From assembly GCF_000243415.2 (NCBI RefSeq), contig NZ_KI912270.1, positions 4,712,903 to 4,776,902 on the forward strand: a stretch of 64,000 nt of DNA, in the 5' to 3' direction. The stretch is from Mycolicibacterium tusciae JS617 (lineage in GTDB: Bacteria > Actinomycetota > Actinomycetes > Mycobacteriales > Mycobacteriaceae). Of this stretch, positions 35,689 to 44,805 are shown in pieces; position 1 is the stretch's first letter, and each line of letters begins with the position of its first letter. The position numbers were made by a program, and so were the translations under genes. The notes beneath the pieces were generated by a model that saw nothing but the letters and a program-made list of their open reading frames with translations, ran no database searches and had not been told where the DNA came from.

Positions 35689-36845
35689 TGCCCACGCCGA
35701 TACGCCGGCGGCCCGGCATAGCCATGCGGCTGCTGATCGCTCAAACCATGGTGTTGCTGGCCGGCGCGCTGACCACCTGGGTGGTTGCCGCGATTGTCGG
35801 GCCGCCGCTGTTTCGTGAACACCTGCACCAAGCCGGCGTGTCTGCCGGTTCCGCCGAGGAGGTCCACGCTGAACAGGCCTACCAGTACGCCACCGCGCTG
35901 TCGGTCGGTGGCGCCGTTGCGGTCTCGGCGCTGGTCGCGTTCGCAGTCAGCTGGTATAGCAGCCGCAGATTGCAGCGCTCCATCACCGAAGTGGCGTCGG
36001 CGGCCACCGCCGTCGCCGAGGGCCGATACGGGATCCGAGTATCTCCGCCGCACCTCGGTGAGGACTTCGACTCGCTGGCGCAGGCTTTCAACCAAATGGC
36101 CGCCCAGTTGCAGGCCGTCGACACCAGCCGCCGCCAACTGTTCTCTGACCTCGCCCACGAAATCCGCACGCCCGTAGCGGTTCTGCAGGCCTACACAGAA
36201 GCCATCGAGGACGGCGTGCGGTCATTGACCCCCGATACCACGGCGATGCTGCGCCACCAGATCCAGCGCCTGGTGCGCTTCACCGACGACGTTGCCGCCC
36301 TAGCACAGGCCGAGGAAAGTTCCACCTCCTTGGCTTTCGCCGACATCGACGTGGCAGAGCTGATCGCCAAGTCGGCGGCCGCCGTCAGCGAGCGCTACCG
36401 CGGCAAACGGGTGTCCTTGTCGACGCATCTGGCCTCCTCACAGCTTCCGCCGCTGTGGGGCGACGAGCAGCGACTGTCCCAGGTGCTGGCGAACCTCCTC
36501 GATAACGCGCTGCGGCATACCCCACCGCACGGGCGGGTCGACGTGCACGCTGACACCGATGGGCGCCAACTGCTGCTGCGCGTCGTTGACACCGGCGAAG
36601 GCATCGCCGCCGGGCACTTACCGCATGTGTTCGAACGGTTGTACCGCGCCGACGCGGCCCGCACCCGCGACCACGGGGGCTCCGGGCTCGGCCTGGCCAT
36701 CGCCAAGGCGCTCGTTGAGGCACACAGCGGCCACATCAGCGCCAACAGTCGAGGTGCGGGGACCGGGACAACGTTCACCATCGCGGTTCCGCTGCCACGC
36801 AATGTGGCCTCAGCGCATGCCGGCACGGTTGAGCGCTCACGCTGA
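35688..36845 (+). CDS. Sensor histidine kinase
   Basis: A 385-aa membrane kinase. Two membrane segments (LLIAQTMVLLAGALTTWVVA; ATALSVGGAVAVSALVAFAV) bracket a short exported loop of about 45 residues (FREHLHQAGVSAGSAEEVHA), too small for a PAS sensor but with His and Glu that could bind a metal. HAMP follows. The phospho-His lies in LFSDLAHEIRTPVAVLQAYT, and the ATPase has NLLDNALRHTPPHG, DTGEGIAAGHLPHVFERLYR and GGSGLGLAIAKALVEAHSG. It is coupled to the response regulator, which it would phosphorylate. Signal unknown. Confidence 0.95.
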   Translation: MPTPIRRRPGIAMRLLIAQTMVLLAGALTTWVVAAIVGPPLFREHLHQAGVSAGSAEEVHAEQAYQYATALSVGGAVAVSALVAFAVSWYSSRRLQRSITEVASAATAVAEGRYGIRVSPPHLGEDFDSLAQAFNQMAAQLQAVDTSRRQLFSDLAHEIRTPVAVLQAYTEAIEDGVRSLTPDTTAMLRHQIQRLVRFTDDVAALAQAEESSTSLAFADIDVAELIAKSAAAVSERYRGKRVSLSTHLASSQLPPLWGDEQRLSQVLANLLDNALRHTPPHGRVDVHADTDGRQLLLRVVDTGEGIAAGHLPHVFERLYRADAARTRDHGGSGLGLAIAKALVEAHSGHISANSRGAGTGTTFTIAVPLPRNVASAHAGTVERSR

Positions 36846-36882
36846 ACGTTCAAGCATCCAACAGTGTTGGGCGGATGAGTTC

Positions 36883-37143
36883 TCACACCCTCAGCAGCGC
36901 TCCCACGGTGCCGTGCGCAAGCTTCTCGCGGTCTACCGGACTGATCGGCGCCGTATCGAGAAGCGCCCGTGCCGCGGCGTTGTCGGCCTGCGCCAAGGTC
37001 TTCCAGCTTGTCCTGGATTCGGGCCAGTTGAGGATGCTTGCCAAGTTGGCCAGCACTTCGGCCGGCTGCAGACCGGGAGGTGCGTAGTCCTCTTCAATGG
37101 CGATGGCCCGCTTATCAACTCCCTCGGATTGCACGATCCCCAC
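36883..37143 (-). CDS. Hypothetical protein, possibly the C-terminus of an amidohydrolase
   Basis: An 86-aa frame with GTG start at 37143. Its sequence (MGIVQSEGVDKRAIAIEEDY, EVLANLASILNWPESRTSWK, ADNAAARALLDTAPISPVDR, EKLAHGTVGALLRV) is protein-like. It resembles the C-terminal helices of metal-dependent amidohydrolases, which often end ...NAARLFGL. No metal-binding motif is present in what remains. It may be a truncated relic. It lies between the kinase gene (convergent) and the terminator-like hairpin of the DUF305 gene. Confidence 0.4.
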   Translation of the reverse strand: MGIVQSEGVDKRAIAIEEDYAPPGLQPAEVLANLASILNWPESRTSWKTLAQADNAAARALLDTAPISPVDREKLAHGTVGALLRV

Positions 37144-37253
37144 CTAGGTGGGGGATCTGGCGTTCAAGGATGCAAGTTCTCGCCTGGCCCGTTATACAAA
37201 CGCGGTGCTGCTCGAGGCGCCAGGCGGTAACACCTGGGTCTCACCAAAGAGCG

Positions 37254-37289
37254 GTCCCCGTGCCGGAGGGGCAACACCGGCACGGGGAC
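37254..37289 (-). terminator. Rho-independent-like hairpin after the DUF305 gene
   Basis: GTCCCCGTGCCGG (37254-37266) pairs perfectly with CCGGCACGGGGAC (37277-37289), a 13-bp stem with a 10-base loop, 41 bp beyond the DUF305 stop. Confidence 0.7.
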
Positions 37290-37329
37290 ACGGAGGAAAG
37301 TTCGCCGTCTGAGGTTGACGGGCTCGGCC

Positions 37330-37995
37330 CTACAGTGAGTCGAGGATCTGCTGCATCGTGTCGATTTCCTTCTGCTGAGAGACGATGATCGACCGCGCCA
37401 TCTCGATTGCGGGCGCGAACTGACCGCTATCGACCTCGGTTTGCGCCATAGTGATCGCGCCTTTGTGGTGCTCGGTCATCTGCGTCAGGAACAGCCGGCT
37501 GGCCTCGACACCTTGCGCGTCGCGCAGCGCGGCCATGTCTTGCTCAGACATCATGCCTCCACCGCCGCTCATGTCCCCCATGTCATGTCCTGGCATGCCG
37601 GGCATGCCGCCGCCGGGCGACGTCGTGGCCACCCCCCAATCGGCCAACCAGCCCTGCAGTTGTTGGATTTCGGGACCTTGAGCCGCCTTGATCTGGTTGG
37701 CCAACGACACCACGCGCGGGTCGATGCCCTGCTTGGCCAGCAGCAAGTCGCTCATCTCGATCGCCTGTTGATGGTGCGGGATCATTCCCTGCGCGAAGCT
37801 GACGTCCGCGTCATTGTGGGCCTGGGCCTGCGTGCCGCCACCGGCCGGCGTTGATGGTGACGGCGTCACCGAGGCCGACGTCGTCATTGATGCCATGTCA
37901 TGCTCACCTTGCGGATTGTCGTTGCTGCAGCCGCTCAGGGCCACCACGACCGCAGCCGCGGCGGCGGCGAAGGTAACGAACTGTTTTGTGTGCAC
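37330..37995 (-). CDS. DUF305 lipoprotein with Met/His-rich segments
   Basis: A 221-aa protein. GTG 37995 was chosen for GGAAGG 7 bp upstream; ATG 38016 is in frame. The lipobox is ALSGC. DUF305 has two similar helical halves, both with the HH motif: FAQGMIPHHQQAIEMSDLLL and FLTQMTEHHKGAITMAQTEV. A Met/Gly/His insert (GGGMPGMPGHDMGDMSGGGG) lies between. DUF305 is ferritin-like, common in copper and other metal resistance islands; the Met/His residues could bind copper outside the membrane. It has no 17-bp operator. Confidence 0.9.
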   Translation of the reverse strand: MHTKQFVTFAAAAAAVVVALSGCSNDNPQGEHDMASMTTSASVTPSPSTPAGGGTQAQAHNDADVSFAQGMIPHHQQAIEMSDLLLAKQGIDPRVVSLANQIKAAQGPEIQQLQGWLADWGVATTSPGGGMPGMPGHDMGDMSGGGGMMSEQDMAALRDAQGVEASRLFLTQMTEHHKGAITMAQTEVDSGQFAPAIEMARSIIVSQQKEIDTMQQILDSL

Positions 37996-38265
37996 ACGAA
38001 TTCCTTCCGTAATCATCGGCAGTGATGCTTTGTCCCTGGTGGACGATGCGCCCGGCCGATGAGCGCACGCCTGGCGTACCCGGCCGTTGGCTGTCCACTC
38101 ATCGGCTACCAGCGTGGAGCCCAGACCTAAGGGTCGGCTCGACATTCGATGAAGAATCGGTAAAGACTGCCGGCGGCGTCGCGAGCCCCCAAGCCCCTTG
38201 TAGCTCCTCAGCAGCGCACCGCGCAGTTCATTAGCCACTAACCGCCTGGCGTGAATAAGCAGGCG

Positions 38266-39375
38266 TTAGTAGCGGCGAACGTTATGGATCGGCGCCGAGG
38301 AGATGGGCGTCACCTTGACCGGTGTGCCGTATGTCGACGCGTGCACCATCATCCCGTCGCCGATGTAGATCCCTGCATGTGACACATCGTCATAGAACGT
38401 CACGATGTCACCGAGCTGTACGTCTGACAGCGCCACCGGTTGACCACCGGCGGCCAACGCCTGACTTGTACGCGGCAGCGATTTGCCGTTCTGCAGGAAC
38501 GCCCACTTGATCAGTCCGGAGCAGTCAAAGGCATCCGGCCCGGTGGCGCCCCACGAATACGGGGCGCCCACCCGTGTCAACGCTGCCTGGACCACGGCGA
38601 CGCCCTCACCACTAACTGCCGGGGGTGCCGCAACGTCGCCCGGTGGCTGGCCGGGCATCGCGATGATTGCCGGGTCTGCCGGCGCCGGTAGAGCCGGTAG
38701 GGGTGGAGGTGGCGGGCCTGGATCGGCCAACGCGGTGCGCTGATCGGGCGTCAATGCGTCGTACTGTGCCTTCACCGAGGCGATCTGGCGCTGCAAGTTG
38801 CTTTGCTTGGACTGCAGCTCCGCTCGGACCGCGGACGCCTGCTCCGCCGCAACACGGGCTGCTTCAGCCGATGCAGAGGACGCTTGCGCCGCCATCACGG
38901 CGCGCTGGTTGGCCTTCTGGAAAGCCCGCATCCGGTCGGTCATTTCGGTGGCCATCGCCCGCTCGAGAGCCAGCTGATCGATCAGCTGCTGCGGAGAATC
39001 GGCGGTCAACACCGCAGATACACCGTCGGGTCGCCCTCCCATGTACATCGTGGCCGCTACCTTGTCCACGGCGCCCTGATAACCAATCAGCTCAGCCTTG
39101 GCCGATTCCAATGCCGCCTCGTCGGCGGCCTTACGCTGCTCGGCAGCCTGCTGGGCGGCCAATTTGGCGTCTAAGTCCATCTGTGCCGAGTGCACCGCCT
39201 CGGTGGTCTGTTCGGCCTTGCGGGACAACTCGTTAAGCCTGGCCAGCGCGTCGGCGGCCGGATCGGCGCTCACATCGCCGGCCACCATCGACCCCAACAC
39301 CGAAAGAGTTGCAAGCAATCCAATAAGCCACCATCCTGTCGAACGACCCGTGCGCTCTTTACGATCGAGTTTCAA
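38266..39375 (-). CDS. RipA/RipB-like NlpC/P60 endopeptidase with coiled coil
   Basis: A 369-aa protein, TTG 39375 proposed. Signal or anchor: WWLIGLLATLSVLGSMVAGD. Residues 40-215 form an Ala/Glu/Gln coiled coil (LNELSRKAEQTTEAVHSAQM; AAEAARVAAEQASAVRAELQ) with one GG-type break (MYMGGRPDGVSAVLT). A Pro-rich linker precedes the NlpC/P60 domain: VQAALTRVGAPYSWGATGPD, Cys285 in AFDCSGLIKWAF, His333 in DDVSHAGIYIGDG and a polar His345. The layout matches RipA. The target is the peptidoglycan stem peptide. Upstream operator: 39418-39434. Confidence 0.92.
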   Translation of the reverse strand: MKLDRKERTGRSTGWWLIGLLATLSVLGSMVAGDVSADPAADALARLNELSRKAEQTTEAVHSAQMDLDAKLAAQQAAEQRKAADEAALESAKAELIGYQGAVDKVAATMYMGGRPDGVSAVLTADSPQQLIDQLALERAMATEMTDRMRAFQKANQRAVMAAQASSASAEAARVAAEQASAVRAELQSKQSNLQRQIASVKAQYDALTPDQRTALADPGPPPPPLPALPAPADPAIIAMPGQPPGDVAAPPAVSGEGVAVVQAALTRVGAPYSWGATGPDAFDCSGLIKWAFLQNGKSLPRTSQALAAGGQPVALSDVQLGDIVTFYDDVSHAGIYIGDGMMVHASTYGTPVKVTPISSAPIHNVRRY

Positions 39376-39417
39376 AACGGACGATCCTTAACTGGGGCTA
39401 TCGAAGTCCGGCGGAAG

Positions 39418-39434
39418 TACGTAGATCTCGAATA
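39418..39434. promoter_or_regulatory. Imperfect candidate BlaI-type operator
   Basis: TACGTA-gatct-CGAATA; last triplet ATA instead of GTA. It is 43 bp upstream of the NlpC/P60 gene at 39375. Confidence 0.45.
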
Positions 39435-39674
39435 GGTTACGAAATGGAATCGGAGTTGTCCATGCACCGTGGGCAACTGGGCGAGCGCTTCCGCTCCTCC
39501 CACTTGACGCACAGCCGCCGCGACAGCGCTCCACCGACGGTGAACGTCACCGTCGCCGTGACGGATGCAGATGCAGCGGGCTGCTGGCAGTGCAGACTTA
39601 CTGGCGCGTTGTCGGATGGACATACGCTGAGTTACGCTGCCGCGCTGCGACGGCTCGCGTCGCCGACTCTCAGC

Positions 39675-40391
39675 TCAGGATTCGATGATGCGCACCAGGT
39701 ACGGCGACATGCCGGCGGTGCGCAGTGCATGGATGCCGACCTGGCCGTAGCTGCTGGCAGACTCCAGGACTTGCCCATTGCCGAGGTAGATGCCCACATG
39801 TTGGGTGCCACCCGGCCCGTAGAAGATCAGATCTCCGCGCTTGGCCTGGGAGGGGGGAATCTTTCGGCCGGTGTTGTATTGGTCACCGGAGAACTTCGGG
39901 ATCAGCACACCAACGCCGGCGAACGAGAATTGGGTGAACCCCGAGCAGTCGTAGCCGACCGTGTTCGCCCCGGAATCCACACCAAGTGACGGTCCGTTCG
40001 GCTTGCCACCGCCCCACGAGTAGGGAACACCGGTCTGTGATGCCCCGCGCCGGATCACGTACTCGATCGCCTGGCTGCCGTTGACGCCACTCAGACGTCC
40101 AGGAACCGCGCTGGGCGGAACGGCAGTGGTGCCGCCGATGCCGAGGCTGCTGAGGAACTTGCGGCCTAAATCCATGGTCGTCTGCGTGGCCAGCTGGCTG
40201 ACCTGTAGTGAGGCGTTGGCGATCGCGACCGGATCGCCCGGCGCACCGGCACTAATGATTTTCGGCAGCGTCGGATCCCACTGCACGTCCTCTGGTGCCG
40301 CTTTTGCGGGCAGGGCCAACGCGATCAGAACTGACAGCGCGCCGAGCTGCACCCACAGCAACCGGGTGACCCGCACACCTCTAGCGCGCAT
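39675..40391 (-). CDS. RipD-like NlpC/P60 protein with an intact catalytic site
   Basis: A 238-aa secreted protein from ATG 40391. A signal peptide ends near LPAKAA. A linker of about 80 residues (ISAGAPGDPVAIANASLQVS; TTMDLGRKFLSSLGIGG) matches the other RipD-like proteins here. NlpC/P60 domain: YVIRRGASQTGVPYSWGGG, Cys149 in VGYDCSGFTQFSFAGVG and His198 in GTQHVGIYLGNG. M. tuberculosis RipD has lost these (DASG, TQS) and only binds peptidoglycan; this copy keeps Cys and His, so it should be active. A paralogue with the same layout is at 49861. Confidence 0.92.
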   Translation of the reverse strand: MRARGVRVTRLLWVQLGALSVLIALALPAKAAPEDVQWDPTLPKIISAGAPGDPVAIANASLQVSQLATQTTMDLGRKFLSSLGIGGTTAVPPSAVPGRLSGVNGSQAIEYVIRRGASQTGVPYSWGGGKPNGPSLGVDSGANTVGYDCSGFTQFSFAGVGVLIPKFSGDQYNTGRKIPPSQAKRGDLIFYGPGGTQHVGIYLGNGQVLESASSYGQVGIHALRTAGMSPYLVRIIES

Positions 40392-41096
40392 GGATTTTCA
40401 CCCTCTCCATCGACAAGGCGTCTGGCGAAGGCTCCTTACGCAACGCCGCGTCCCAGCGGCTGACGCTCACCCCTGCGGTAGCAGTGTGGCGCACTGTTGC
40501 GCTACCGGCGGTATCGTCAAAATTGTTGCTCCCCTTGGGCTTACGGTCGCCCTTCGCCGCGCGGCGGACCGTCGCGGGGTGCAGTATCCCAACGGCACTG
40601 GGGGTTTCAGACTTTTCGCGAAGCCTCCCGTCGGTGACGCCGGTACTTCGCATCGGACCGCTCCCTACATGTTGTGTAATCCGTAGCGCTGCGCAGAGAT
40701 CCGCGACCTCGGTGCGCTCTCGCCGAAATCCGCATCCAACAAACAACATACATCACTTTTGCCCCACTAATAACACTAGTCACAAAACTACACTGTTGTA
40801 ACTCTGAGATGGCCGGCTCCGCTCGGGAATCGGCGGCGAGGTACTGCGCCATTACCCGATACGGGATCGCCCCATACGCAACTGGGTAGTACTGGGCTGG
40901 TTGGCATCGTGTCGTGCGCCGACTACTCGCTCCAAACCTCGTGCGGTTATGGCTCGCAACGTGTGGCTCTGTGGACAGGTGGGGCTCGCCGTCATTTCGC
41001 GACGCGCCAATGCCAACCGTCGCGGGGATTGTTACGCACTCCGCGGCGCATTCGGATTCAGGTGGAGCATCCGCGACGCTGACAAGCTCTGCTAAG
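40392..41096. other. 705-bp region without a confident gene
   Basis: It contains operator-like 40875-40891. A plus-strand frame from GTG 40914 (82 codons) starts 22 bp after that site but has no motif and runs into the convergent lipoprotein gene; not called. Confidence 0.4.
40875..40891. promoter_or_regulatory. Candidate BlaI-type operator without a clear target
   Basis: TACGCA-actgg-GTAGTA. The nearest minus-strand start is 484 bp away; on the plus strand only a weak frame follows. Confidence 0.5.
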
Positions 41097-42311
41097 TCAC
41101 TCGGCAGCCAGCAGTCTGTACTGCGCCGCGACTTGTTGATGTACGTCCTCGAGCGAGCGTGAGTGAGCCTCGATGACCCATCGATCTGCCGGTGCGACGC
41201 AATAGAAGTCGCGGGTGCGTTGTATGCAGCGGCTGGCGGGCATGAATTCGACGCGATCGACAGGTTTTCCTGCCGTCGCTGCGACGTCCGCGGCTAATTC
41301 GTCGACGACTACGAGTGCGGCATAGGCGTCCGAGAGGCGGTACACGTTCGTTTTGGCCCTGGCCGCCAAGTCCATGACCGTCTTGTCGAACAAGGCAGAG
41401 GACCAGACTGGGTCGCGTTGGAAATGCAGTGCCCCGCGTTTGCCGAATCGTGCATTCTGGACCGTCGTCGCCTCGCCCGGCGGCAGGAGCAGCGTACGCG
41501 CCAACAGGCCGGTGGGATCGACGGCGATTTCGGCGAAGTCTGCGGGATCGGTCGCGGGGAACTGGTCGATGAGGATGCGTTGCAAATTGATGGTGTTTGC
41601 AACAAGCTGTAGCGCCGGTGCTAGGTCGCCGACCGATTGGGCCAGCTGCATGAACACGTACGGTCCGTGGACGGCAAAGGAGCGCACGGCGATCCACTGG
41701 CGTCGCGTCTTGGGGTCGATGACGGTAGAGCTGGTGGCCATGGCATCGGGATGGCCGGGAATAGCGACACGCTGTATCGATGCCCAGTTGGACGGCTCGG
41801 TCAACGTTGTTTGACGCAGGTCGGCGACCGCCGCGGCCGCCGACGGAGGGTCGTCAAATCGCAGGACGGCGTTCAGCAGGTTTTTCCTGTCTTCAGCCTG
41901 GCGCGCGGTGGCGAATCCGTTGATGAAGTTATGTCGGCCGGACACGGTCGCCAATTCAGGCGGCCCCAGCTGGCTCAGCGCTTCGGTGTTGTTGAGTGCC
42001 AGCGCACCCATCGAGTATTGGGTCTTGAGGGCCAGATCCACTTCCCATGGACCGAGGACGTAGTTGGCCATCCGCTGAGCATCGACCATTGCACCCCTTA
42101 GGGGCGTGCCGGCGGTGCCCAACGCAGGCTGCGGCTTGACTGGGTAGGGGCCCCCGTCCAGCAATGAGGGGTCGACCACCAATTGCGGGCCTTTGTGCGG
42201 TACTTTGCCGACAGTAAGCGGTAGACCAGCTACCACCGTGGTGCATCCAGCAACCATTGATACCACCATCGTGAGCGCCGCTATCCACACCGCGGCTCGT
42301 CGCGCCGCCAT
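41097..42311 (-). CDS. Large lipoprotein of unknown function
   Basis: A 404-aa lipoprotein from ATG 42311 (GGGGTGAGG upstream). The signal ends in a lipobox (SMVAGC). The mature protein is soluble-looking, with segments such as PWEVDLALKTQYSMGALALN, ATVSGRHNFINGFATARQAE, SNWASIQRVAIPGHPDAMAT and RFGKRGALHFQRDPVWSSAL. Two late cysteines (SRCIQRTRDFYCVAPADRWV) could form a disulfide. I believe related large lipoproteins occur in mycobacteria without a defined function. No enzyme motif is seen. It is not preceded by a perfect 17-bp operator; the next gene upstream on the same strand has one at 42943. Confidence 0.8.
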   Translation of the reverse strand: MAARRAAVWIAALTMVVSMVAGCTTVVAGLPLTVGKVPHKGPQLVVDPSLLDGGPYPVKPQPALGTAGTPLRGAMVDAQRMANYVLGPWEVDLALKTQYSMGALALNNTEALSQLGPPELATVSGRHNFINGFATARQAEDRKNLLNAVLRFDDPPSAAAAVADLRQTTLTEPSNWASIQRVAIPGHPDAMATSSTVIDPKTRRQWIAVRSFAVHGPYVFMQLAQSVGDLAPALQLVANTINLQRILIDQFPATDPADFAEIAVDPTGLLARTLLLPPGEATTVQNARFGKRGALHFQRDPVWSSALFDKTVMDLAARAKTNVYRLSDAYAALVVVDELAADVAATAGKPVDRVEFMPASRCIQRTRDFYCVAPADRWVIEAHSRSLEDVHQQVAAQYRLLAAE

Positions 42312-42438
42312 CCTCACCCCTGCAGACACCACGGCATTAGCAACTCGGTCTGGATGGCGCCGCGTACCGCTGAGGCGGCCACACTGAATCGAGGCAGCCA
42401 CGACGTCGTGCCCCAACAAAGTCGACGGCCCGGCTGCG

Positions 42439-42807
42439 TCACGCGTCCACCTCCACCTCGGCCGACACGGCGTCGCGAAAGACAAGGTGTTCGGGAATCA
42501 CATCTAGTTCATTCGTCAGCCGCCCGGCTAAGGAGGCTTGCTCTGCGTCAATGGCAGACAGGATCTGGTCTGTAACCTTGAGGATCCTGGTGATCATATT
42601 GCTGTCGTTTGCATAAACAAGCTGTTGAGTGAAGTCGCGGTCGACCTCGCTCGCGTGCGCCAACAAAGCCGCGATCCTGATGAGCGCAATAGTCACGAAT
42701 GGCAGGCGGTCAGCGTCTTTTGCGGACTCAAGCACGCGTTGGTGCACGGCGCCAGCGTTCCACGACGTGATGATTGGCCAGGCATCCCGATAATCGGCCG
42801 CGATCAC
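42439..42807 (-). CDS. Hypothetical helical protein
   Basis: A 122-aa protein, ATG 42807 proposed. No signal peptide. Mostly helical and moderately hydrophobic: RDAWPIITSWNAGAVHQRVL, LPFVTIALIRIAALLAHASE, NMITRILKVTDQILSAIDAE. It ends in an acidic tail (AEVEVDA). The family is not recognised. It lies 128 bp upstream of the large lipoprotein on the same strand and may be co-transcribed with it from a promoter carrying operator 42943-42959. Confidence 0.55.
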   Translation of the reverse strand: MIAADYRDAWPIITSWNAGAVHQRVLESAKDADRLPFVTIALIRIAALLAHASEVDRDFTQQLVYANDSNMITRILKVTDQILSAIDAEQASLAGRLTNELDVIPEHLVFRDAVSAEVEVDA

Positions 42808-42942
42808 TGCACCTCACCACCCATCACGAGTACAAGCTCTCGATGTGATCTCCTCGTCCCCATCTCGCACCTCCATATCGCCACGCACGAGACTGCCGAT
42901 CGATACTCACAGAACGCCCCAACAATGTACTGCGCAGCTACA

Positions 42943-42959
42943 TACTATTCTATCTAGTA
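42943..42959. promoter_or_regulatory. Candidate BlaI-type operator
   Basis: TACTAT-tctat-CTAGTA, 136 bp before the hypothetical gene at 42807 (minus strand). Confidence 0.6.
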
Positions 42960-43254
42960 GAGCCCTCGTTCTGTCAGCCATAGAGGAGGTCGTGGCTGGC
43001 ACGGCTCGATGACGGGCAGGTGGGCTGCCGATCGTCAACGACGACCACTCGGCTGACGACCCGGCCCGACAGCGCCGCCGAATATCGCCCTCGACCGCGG
43101 GACCGCTTCGCGCGCGAAGGCCCACGGGAGCGTAGGTCATGAGACCTGCTGCAGCGAACGGCCGAGCGAGGTCACAACCGTCCCGATCTCGCAGCATTGG
43201 AGCGCCGAGTGATCAGTGTCAACACGGCTTCTGCATCAAAGGCCCGCTAGTATG

Positions 43255-43271
43255 TACGTACGCAGATAGTA
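43255..43271. promoter_or_regulatory. Candidate BlaI-type operator
   Basis: TACGTA-cgcag-ATAGTA, 220 bp before the LdtMt2-like gene; it resembles site 661-677 closely. Confidence 0.65.
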
Positions 43272-43491
43272 GACGGCGGGTTGGGCTAATGCGTGTGCGG
43301 GTAGAGGGGTTCGGCACAGGCAGATGCAGATCGGGCAAGGCTTTACCGAATCTTTAACGAAGGACTAGTCGAGCCATATACGGGACGGCAACCCTGGAGG
43401 TAACCATTGCCGCGGACAAACCCCAGCGTGGGCGGCGATGACAAGGTGTTCAGCGGCGATCACGTGATGCGAGCGGACGGAGAGGGAAGAC

Positions 43492-44712
43492 ATGCGGCGG
43501 GTCAGTTCGGTGACAGGACGACGTAGGTACCGGTTCGGCCTGATCGCCCTTGCGGGCGCCTCAGCGGTGGCGTTGGCGCTCAGCGCCTGCAGCAGCAACA
43601 CGGCAGCACCGTCGCCTCAAGTGATCACGGACAAGGGCGATCCGTTCAGCGACCTGCTGGTGCCCACACTGCAGTCGTCGGTAACCGACGGCGACGTCGG
43701 CGTTCCGGTGGATTCCCCCGTCACTGTGAGCGCTAGTGAGGGCGTTCTGGGCGCGGTCACCATGGTCAACGAAGAGGGCGATCCGGTCGACGGGCAGCTC
43801 AGCCCCGACGGACTGACCTGGGCAACGTCCGAGCCGCTGGGTTACAACAAGGAATACACGCTGAACGCCGAGGCGCTCGGACTCAGCGGCGTTGCGCGCA
43901 ACAGCATGACGTTTCAGACGCAGTCGCCGGAGAACCTGACGATGCCCTACGTTATGCCCAATGACGGTGAAGTGGTCGGTATCGGACAGCCCATCGCGGT
44001 CCGCTTCGACGAGGACATCCCCAACCGGCTAGCGGCGGAGAACGCCATCAAGGTGACCACCAACCCGAAAGTCGAAGGTGCGTTCTACTGGCTCAATAAC
44101 CGTGAAGTGCGTTGGCGCCCAGCCGAATACTGGAAGCCAGGCACCACGGTCGACGTGGCGGCCAACACTTACGGTGTGGATCTCGGTGACGGCCTCTTCG
44201 GCCAGGAGGACATCACCACACGGTTCACCATCGGCGACGTGGTCATCGCCACCGCTGATGACAACACCAAGACGCTGACCGTGCGGCGCAACGGTGAAGT
44301 GGTCAGAACCATGCCGCTTTCTATGGGCAAGGACAGCACGCCCACAGACAACGGCGCCTACATCATCGGTGACCGGTATTCGCACCTGATCATGGACTCC
44401 TCCACCTACGGCGTGCCCGTCAATTCGCCGGAGGGGTATCGCCTGGAAGTGGATTGGGCCACGCAGATGTCCTACAGCGGCATCTATGTGCATTCGGCAC
44501 CGTGGTCGGTGGGCAGCCAGGGCAGCACCAACGTGAGCCACGGCTGCCTGAACGTGAGCCCCGCCAATGCGATCTGGTTCTACGACAACACCAAACGCGG
44601 CGACATCGTCGAGGTCATCAACACCAAGGGCCCGACGCTGTCGGGCACCGACGGTCTCGGGGACTGGAACATCCCCTGGGAACAGTGGCGGGCAGGCAAC
44701 GCCAACCTCTGA
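43492..44712 (+). CDS. L,D-transpeptidase, LdtMt2-like
   Basis: A 406-aa lipoprotein from ATG 43492 with lipobox LALSAC. Two Ig-like domains follow ([40 protein letters not shown]), as in LdtMt2 (Rv2518c). The YkuD domain has [20 protein letters not shown] and [20 protein letters not shown], then GCLNVS with catalytic Cys352 (Cys354 in LdtMt2). The C-terminal tail ([19 protein letters not shown]) also matches. It would form 3-3 peptidoglycan cross-links outside the membrane. It is a near-full paralogue of a core chromosomal enzyme, carried on the island. Confidence 0.95.
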   Translation: MRRVSSVTGRRRYRFGLIALAGASAVALALSACSSNTAAPSPQVITDKGDPFSDLLVPTLQSSVTDGDVGVPVDSPVTVSASEGVLGAVTMVNEEGDPVDGQLSPDGLTWATSEPLGYNKEYTLNAEALGLSGVARNSMTFQTQSPENLTMPYVMPNDGEVVGIGQPIAVRFDEDIPNRLAAENAIKVTTNPKVEGAFYWLNNREVRWRPAEYWKPGTTVDVAANTYGVDLGDGLFGQEDITTRFTIGDVVIATADDNTKTLTVRRNGEVVRTMPLSMGKDSTPTDNGAYIIGDRYSHLIMDSSTYGVPVNSPEGYRLEVDWATQMSYSGIYVHSAPWSVGSQGSTNVSHGCLNVSPANAIWFYDNTKRGDIVEVINTKGPTLSGTDGLGDWNIPWEQWRAGNANL

Positions 44713-44805
44713 CGCCGCCGACTGAACAGATGCGATTGACGGCGCGCCGGGGCGACAACGATTCAGTTTCCTAGCGGCGAGTTCTGGGCTTGGAACGAGG
44801 TGGGC

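Larger units (their letters stand above)
42808..43491. other. 684-bp divergent region
   Basis: It separates the hypothetical gene (minus) and the LdtMt2-like gene (plus). It contains operators at 42943 and 43255; no further coding sequence is supported. Confidence 0.45.

Noticed and set aside
40914..41162. Plus-strand 82-codon frame after operator 40875
   Set aside because: Position is suggestive, but it overlaps the convergent lipoprotein 3' end and shows no motif; kept only as a reason to check transcription.
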